Origin: Mantis religiosa
Taxonomy: Eukaryota; Arthropoda; Insecta; Mantodea; Mantidae
Length of the DNA: 64,000 bases
Direction: 5' to 3'
Assembly: GCA_030765055.1 (NCBI GenBank)
Contig: CM060947.1
Span: 221,568,795-221,632,794, forward strand
The position numbers and the translations under genes are program-made. Numbering within the stretch: position 1 is the first letter of the stretch; every line of letters starts with the position of its first letter. Below, piece by piece: positions 58,019 through 64,000 of this stretch. The notes under the pieces were generated by a model. That model was not told the DNA's origin, did no database searches, and was given only the letters and a program-made list of their open reading frames with translations.

Positions 58019-58887
58019 CGAGGGCTGTTCAATAAAAAACCGTCATACGTTTTTTGACAACGTAACTTTACTCATGCTCATAATTTTGATGGTTCTTCTT
58101 AAAATAGGCTCCCCTGAATGCAATGCACTTTTCACGATATGCTGGAAACGATTTTTTGAGAGATTTTTCAAAATCGCCTTCGCAGCCTTCACCACTGCTT
58201 CTCATGATGGATAATGCCCTCCACGAAGGCGTTTCTTCAAGTTAGGGTATAGCAAAGAATTACATGGGGCTAAATCCGGACTATAGGGAGGCTGAGGGAT
58301 GCTCTTCACGTTGATTTTTGCAAGATATTCGGCAACAACATTGGCAAAATAAGGCCGCGCATTATCGTGATGCACCTTCCAGCCTGCTTCATGGAAATGT
58401 GGTCTTTTGCGCCTGATATAGACTTGCAATGTTTTCAGGACTTCCCAGTAGTATTATATAGTTACTGATGTGTTGCCAGGTACAACATGCTGATAAACCC
58501 TACCATGAATATGAAAGAATGAGATGACCATAACTTGCCCAGCAGAAGCAAACAGTTTTTCTTTTTGGGGGGATGGTGATGATGGAGATTTCCACACTGA
58601 GCTTTGCTGTTTGCTCTCAGGATCAAAATGATGCAGCCAAGTTTCATCAGCAGTGATTACGTTTGATATAAACTCAGGATCTTCTTCTAACATCAACCTT
58701 AACTGCATGTTGCCTCCATTGCAGCGGTAGGCGATACTGAATGTCTGAATTTGCCTGGAACCACGAGTACCAAATATGAAACTACTGCGGCTTGTTTCAC
58801 ACTAAGCTAACAGCATATAATAAGATTGAATTTTAGTGCGCAAAATTATACCGTAAGGAAATGATGATCATTACTGAACAGCCATCG
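58019..58887 (-). mobile_element. Mariner B, internal-deletion copy 2
   Basis: TIRs CGAGGGCTGTTCAATAAA at 58019 and GAACAGCCATCG ending at 58887, with TA flanks (58017-58018, 58888-58889); 869 bp. The open frame starts MQLRLMLEEDPEFISNVITA and contains the first catalytic motif (ADETWLHHFDPE). VHHDNARPY (second Asp) and PYSPDLAPCN follow in the next frame; there the third catalytic Asp is Asn. The helix-turn-helix half is missing. The leader joins to the ACATGCAGTTAAG region at the same point as in the 16721 copy. Confidence 0.92.
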
Positions 58888-59183
58888 TACAAACTGCAAT
58901 TATCACAGTACAGATTAAGTGTGGCAATATTGAAGCGGTAAATAATAGAAGACTAAAAATTTCTGCAAGTAGTTTTAGAAATCTTATATTGTACAAGATA
59001 ATCGATAGAGAAATGAGAATATTGTGTATAAAAGTTCCGTTTTACTCTTTGATAATTAGGTAAATTAACCGCTAGTTTATCTGTTATGTTAAATACTTAA
59101 CATTAAAATTCTGCTTATGAGGTTTCACAGAAATACATATTTTGACGCACGCTGAAAGCAGAACCTAGTTTTATAAAAGCGCT

Positions 59184-59233
59184 GAGTGTGCGTGTGCGTG
59201 TGTGTGTGTGCGTGTGCGTGTGCGTGTGTGTGT
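59184..59233. repeat. (GT)n microsatellite with GC interruptions
   Basis: About 50 bases of GTGTGCGTGT-type repeat. Confidence 0.95.
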
Positions 59234-59640
59234 CAAAATAAAAAAAAACTGGGAGTAATGTCAAGCTGGAACTTCATACCGGAAGTTTAAAAAATTAGAT
59301 AATTTTAGAGAAAATCGCTATTTTACAAGCGACCCTATATTTTAACATTTTAAGGAAATTTTTACTCTCCCAAAACTACCTCAAACATTGAATATCGTAT
59401 GTATAATTAAATTATATTACAACTAATTGGCAAATATTAAATTTTCTTAGAATATATTGTAAAATGCTCCACAATGGAGGGTTTTTACACAATTTGTATT
59501 AATGGTAACCCGTAAGAAATAGACAACTGCTCACTACGTAAAATTTTAATCATTTTTAAAACAAACGATACGTGCAAAACAGCTTCTGCTGTCCTCACAC
59601 ATTTGTTTGCTCGTTCGTTTGTTTGTTTGTTTATCTGTTT
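59234..59640. other. Unassigned AT-rich DNA
   Basis: Ends in a (GTTT)n-like run near 59600-59640 that abuts the SINE-C tail. Confidence 0.5.
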
Positions 59641-59644
59641 ATCT

Positions 59645-59888
59645 TTTATATTTGTTGTAATTTACGTCCTCCAACGTTAAGTCATATCGGACGATGTATG
59701 AGATGAATGAAATGATGGTCAAATGAGTCCGGGGTCCATGGAGCTTGGTGCCACTCAACATTCGTCGATCAGGATAATGGAATACCCCGGGAAAACCTTA
59801 TCCAGGTAACTCACCCAAACCTAGATTCGAACTCGGGACCTCTTGAACGTGAGGCAGACACGCTACCATCTAGGCTACCGAGACGGGC
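59645..59888 (-). repeat. SINE-C, complete
   Basis: Minus-strand head CCGTCTCGGTAGCCTAGATG, B-box GAGTTCGAATCTAGG and tail TTACGTCCTCC at about 59660 on the plus strand. No clear target duplication. Confidence 0.9.
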
Positions 59889-60857
59889 TCAGACATTTAT
59901 GATACCAGTTATTGTTGGTTCCAATGTTTCAACACCTTTTGTTTCCCAATCAGCTGTTCGCATTCCGCTGTGTTTCGCGATTTCATCGAAAGTGAATGGA
60001 CTGAAGCAGATCGAAGAAAAAGATAAAACACGACGATAAACGATAATCGGTGGTAAAATTACACAGTTTTAGCAAATATTGATAGTACTTCTGATACTAA
60101 AGTACGTCTAGAACCACTTAGATAAGTAGAGAAAATCGTTTGACTGGCACACATCTATCGTTTCTTAACAGTGCTTTCAGGATTTACTGTTACAAAGAAG
60201 TTCTAACTATAGCTAACAGGAAAAGAGGAAGTTCTTTTCCTTTTACGCAAAAGGAGGAACGTCACAAAGGCACGTAGACAGTCTTTATACAACATAATGG
60301 GTGACTGTTGGTCTCGAGATGAAGAAAATCCAATTCCTTTTAAGGGCGGGGCCCTTTATCCGCTTACCTAAATTTTAATGAGCAATTGAAGCGATGGGGA
60401 CTAAATGAACGGAACCTGTAGACGTCCCTGGAGGATGTACCGTACAGACCACTTTCGCTCATTAACAGACGTGCCAATCGTGGCGACGAACATCCCTCCC
60501 TGATGGGTGACATTAGGGGTGCATAAATTTCCAGGAGCAGAACTATTTGTAAGAGAGGGTTCTTTGATATACCGTAAACAATTAGGGAGACGGCAAACTT
60601 CAGATTGAACGTTGCTCTAAAAAATCACTGCCTTGATAATCTAAACTTATTTCTATAGGGGAGGATTATTCTGAGTCTGTTTTGCAATCTCTTGACGGAA
60701 AAAGAGAAAGTATATGGGCAGTTCCTGTTTGGAAACTTGGAGATTTGGCTCAATACGTGTGAATAACATATATGAAAGGAAATGTTCGATAAATTCCCAA
60801 CAACATATTCAAGCCCAGTATCCCCAATGGTGCGCAGTAAGCTTAACAAAACACCAA
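59889..60857. other. Unassigned DNA
   Basis: Mixed composition; a minus frame at 60625-60849 is not recognised. Confidence 0.45.
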
Positions 60858-61432
60858 ATTACGTAGAAAATGAAACTAGCTACAGTGAAGCAATAAATAT
60901 TACACAAATATAAATATTTACCATTAAGGCTCCACTTATCTTAAGAAATTGATGTTAATACTTCTTCCTAATGGAAATCTATTTCACAAACAAATTACTT
61001 GCGTCCTCAGTCCACAAAAACAAACTTCGTTGTCAAGGGATCTCGGTTACCATATTTTTCTTATGTGTTTTTAGTACTACCAACATCTGAAAACGAAACA
61101 AACCTAAAAACAGAATCAATTGCTGGTATTTAAAAATTCATTACGCGATATTTATTTTTAAAAATAGATATAATTTCCCAAACTATTAAATCTATCGGAC
61201 CATTTAATTGTTTTAATAATTTAACTTAAGGATTTATTTCATGGTTAAATGACCAAAAATGATTTTCTCCGGTCAATTCATCAGTTTGTTTATACTTAAT
61301 GTTATGAAAGTGTTCTTTCGTTCTGGTTTCCAAATTACGTTTCGTCTTTCCAATATAAACCTGATCACAATCTAAACAATTATTTACGTCTCTGTAGCAA
61401 AGTGTCACTCCTACGCCTAAACATCTGCACAA
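60858..61432 (-). mobile_element. Penelope-like element 3' end with GIY-YIG frame
   Basis: Same family as the copies at 10.2 kb and 46.7 kb. The 68-residue minus frame at 61432-61226 contains NNCLDCDQVYIGKTKRNLET and TKEHFHNIKYKQTDEL. This is the CxxC, YIGKT and R-xx-EH pattern of the Penelope GIY-YIG endonuclease, which nicks DNA for target-primed integration. The pair of Cys residues and the Tyr and Arg of the active site survive. Upstream sequence is not Penelope, so the copy is 5'-truncated at about 61385-61432. The 3' part (61220-60858) matches 47040-46652. Confidence 0.82.
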
Positions 61433-61774
61433 ACGGTAGACTAGTGTGTACTGATTGGTCTCGACCTGAGGAACAAGGCAAAGTTTGTGGCTAGCAAAGG
61501 ACCGGATCAGCTACATGAAAGCAAGGCTCACCTCTACTATAACTATGATACCCTAATACTTTAAAGTCATAGTAACAGTTGAAGTAAGCAGCCAAAACGT
61601 GGGTATAAGTGGTTTTAAATCCATCATCGTAACATATTACGCATATTTTCTATGTCTTTTACGAAAATATTTTACTGTTACAGATTGTTTATTAAAGTAT
61701 TGGCCTCAGTATCATTAAGAGGTCATTAACTATATAGGACAGTCATTTATAGGATGCATAAAGTAATGAATTCC
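61433..61774. other. Unassigned DNA
   Basis: No recognised feature. Confidence 0.5.
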
Positions 61775-61787
61775 TATATAGATATGG

Positions 61788-62112
61788 GTCCTGCGCTGTG
61801 GCGTAGGGGTCTATGGCCACGAAAAGTGGCCCGGGTTCGATCCCACCCATGTGGTGCGGAGTTTCGGTCCCGGGTATAAGACCAGTGCCCACTCAGCATC
61901 ATGAGGAAAGCGAGGAGCTTACGATAGGTAAGCGGCCCTGGTCACGAAAACCAACATTCCGGCTGGGGGATGCCGAGATGCTGACCACAGCTCCTCCTCG
62001 AATCGGTTGGATGATCGTCCACCTCTGCCGTGTGTAAGTGGGCGTGAGGCCGGCAGTCGGGTTGGTAGGCCTTGGCCCTCTAAGGGCTGTCGCGCCGTGG
62101 GTTATTTATTTA
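61788..62112 (+). repeat. SINE-G (tRNA-derived) with TSD
   Basis: Head GTCCTGCGCTGTGGCGTAGG with B-box GGTTCGATCCC, a 240-bp body and a (TTAT)n tail. Perfect 13-bp target duplication TATATAGATATGG at 61775-61787 and 62113-62125. Confidence 0.93.
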
Positions 62113-62125
62113 TATATAGATATGG

Positions 62126-63349
62126 TGAGATATAGATTATTACTACTTTATGGTAGTGCTTCAACTAGTTTTCATTTTCTTAGATTATTTAAACTTTAAG
62201 TAGGAAGATCTACAACGGTGTTATTTGCAGTTGTAATTAAAGGATGTGTTTTACCTAAAGGCTTATATGTTATTTGTTATAAAAGTTCTTTATAAATATT
62301 AATAATTTTAACTACTGCGATTAACGTTAAAATAAATAAGCTTAAATTAAAATGTATTTATATAGTTTTGTGAACGACAAGATGGTTGAATGGTTTGACA
62401 ACTCGTTTCTTTCTTGGGGTCGGTTCAAAGAGGTCATATGGTGGATTTGTAGTGTACGATAAGGTGGCTGGTCGGATTTTCTTCGCTCTCCTTCGACATG
62501 CATTCCACCGAATTCCCCATTATCTGCTTTCCTTTCTTCACTTTCACCTTCAATAATTGTTATGTCATCTTCTTCCGCACTCGTGACAGGATTCAGGTCG
62601 TTCTCCTCCCGCACGTTCCTGGTTCTGTATTCGCCATCCGCCTCCGGGTTGCGAAGACTGCATTCCCCGGTTGGAGGTACTTAAGGCGCCAACCATGTCC
62701 AATGTTTCGTTACTGCAATAACGCCTGTTATGGGTGAAGATGAAAGTTGACCTTAGCCTTGTACCAACTTGGTTATCTTGCCATGGAGTAGTTATTTATA
62801 TTATTTTACTATCTGGTATGCGTTGATTAAAGTAGCCCCACCTGGATGAAACTGAATTTAGTAATATTTATTCTGTAGACACACACATACACACATACAC
62901 ACAAGGTACATTACTTAATCCTTGTATGTTACAAGATATAAGTGAGTTACATCTTCCCTAAATGTACAACCAAATATTCTGACATCACGTCTCGTAATTG
63001 CGTACAGCAGTATTCCACCACTGGGATCCAAGATTAGTTGTGTGTTATATACGAGAAGGTGTGGGGAGTAGGTAGCTTTGACACCTGAATGCCAGAATTT
63101 TCTAAAGTTATCTCAGTTTTTGCTTTCGGCAAAAACTAATGAAGAAAGAATAAACCAGAAAGCCCGAGAAGAAGGAAATATTTGTGGAAACAGTATTTCA
63201 TTTAAGTGCATCTAATTATAGTCTGCGCAAGAACGCAATGAATGGAGCAAAACTCCTAACGTTTAAAACACGAGTCGATTTTACGAGACACTACTGAAGT
63301 AAACAAAAAAAATTGTGCGTTACAATTACATGACTTTTTCTTCGCATTA
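62126..63349. other. Unassigned DNA; uncharacterised minus frame, CA repeat
   Basis: A minus-strand frame at 62614-62342 is acidic (SAEEDDITIIEGESEERK) and extends upstream as VPPTGECSLRNPEADGEYRT before a stop. An overlapping frame (YLQPGNAVFATRRRMANTEP) is equally open, so neither can be chosen. A short CA repeat lies at 62880-62903. Nothing else was recognised. Confidence 0.35.
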
Positions 63350-63351
63350 TA

Positions 63352-64000
63352 CGAGGGGGAGGGGCAAAAGAAACCGGATTCCGAGGGCGCTTCCACTCGT
63401 AGACGTAGTGCGGGGTTCTCACGCTAGATGGTGTTGGTAGACACCTTCATGAAACAGCTGTGCAGACGGAATCAGTGTAGAGCTGAACGTGCAAGTGTAG
63501 TATTGTGTTTCTCTGACTGCTGGCGGATTACCTCTGCGAAGTCGTTATGACAACTTTAAAAGAATAAAGAGTGTGAAATTCTGTTTCCCGCTTAAAGAAC
63601 TGCAACGGAGACACACCAAATGCTTCAGGAAGATTTTAAGAGGACGCTGTGAGCCACACACAGGTTTTCGAGTGGTTTGACGCGTTAAAATTGATGAGAT
63701 GTGTGTTGAAGACCAAGCTCGTTCTGGAAGCCCTTCAAAATCGCAAAATGAGGAAAACATTGGAAAGCTCCACCAAAACCTCAACGAGAATCGTCGCCAA
63801 AGGATTTACCAAATTTCAGCAGCAAGAGGAATCGGTTGCAGCTCGTGCCAGTGGATTTTGAGAGGAGGATTTGCACATGAGACGTGTTGCTGCTAAATTT
63901 GTTCCGCGCCTTCTCACACAGGAGCACAAAAGTATCCGCATGAATGTGTGCCAGGACTTGAAAATAGAGATTGCACGTGATCCAAACTTTTGAAAAAAAG
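63352..64000 (+). mobile_element. Mariner element F, cut by the window end
   Basis: TIR-like CGAGGGGGAGGGGCAAAAGA at 63352 follows TA (63350-63351). Frames near 63640-63900 show QVFEWFDALK, DQARSGSPSKSQNEEN and NENRRQRIYQISAA. Then, shifted, come HMRRVAAKFVPRLLTQEHKS and NVCQDLKIEIARDPNF near 63873-63992. These are the N-terminal HTH, GRPS linker, second HTH and WVPRLL-type segment of a fourth or fifth mariner lineage. Frames are broken at least three times. The catalytic domain lies outside the window. Confidence 0.82.

Noticed and set aside
62342..62614. 90-residue acidic minus frame as a host exon
   Set aside because: An overlapping frame is equally plausible, no good splice sites frame it, and no family is recognised; left as unassigned.

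Overview
The window looks like non-genic DNA (intergenic or deep intronic) from a large, AT-rich animal genome, almost certainly an arthropod and most likely an insect. The evidence is the repeat content. I see decayed Tc1/mariner-type transposases of several lineages, PIF/Harbinger and hAT-derived fossils, Penelope-like retroelements with a GIY-YIG domain, two LINE remnants, seven tRNA-derived SINE or SINE-like families, long microsatellites, and a fragment of a protein family I associate with arthropods. A cockroach- or termite-like genome is only a guess. No complete host gene, operon, rRNA, CRISPR array or functional tRNA gene can be supported; nearly all open frames are shadows or transposon fossils.

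Layout. 0-9 kb: an orphan promoter with a perfect heat-shock element, a mariner with an internal duplication, a tandem and inverted tRNA-like repeat (SINE-A), and a PIF/Harbinger element with TIRs and a HARBI1-like fragment. 9-21 kb: tRNA-Glu-like SINE-B copies with target-site duplications, a Penelope fragment, a GC-rich poly(A)-tailed repeat dimer (family X), two mariners, a Myb/SANT-like fossil whose 3' part is triplicated, and a LINE remnant carrying a second family X copy. 21-31 kb: SINE-C and SINE-D copies, a TATA plus splice-donor first-exon-like island, and a hAT/CGGBP1-like fossil cleanly split by a mariner. 31-45 kb: a candidate signal-peptide exon, SINE-G and SINE-F, a full-length-sized (1279 bp) mariner, long microsatellites, a possible solo LTR, an IS630-type transposase fossil with an inverted terminal copy, a LINE remnant and a 41-bp minisatellite. 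45-64 kb: two more Penelope copies, a deleted mariner, more SINE-C copies, a DDE-transposase fossil, and a conserved arthropod pseudogene interrupted by a mosaic of mitochondrial COX1 and COX2 pieces. A mariner deletion derivative sharing its breakpoint with the 16.7 kb copy follows, then SINE-G and a mariner cut by the window end.

The sequence records layered insertion: SINEs inside DNA transposons, a mariner inside a hAT fossil, mitochondrial DNA inside a pseudogene. The best candidates for something not previously described are the mitochondrial mosaic, family X, the tandem/inverted tRNA-like SINE-A units and the mariner deletion derivatives. All family assignments were made by eye from motifs, without database searches.
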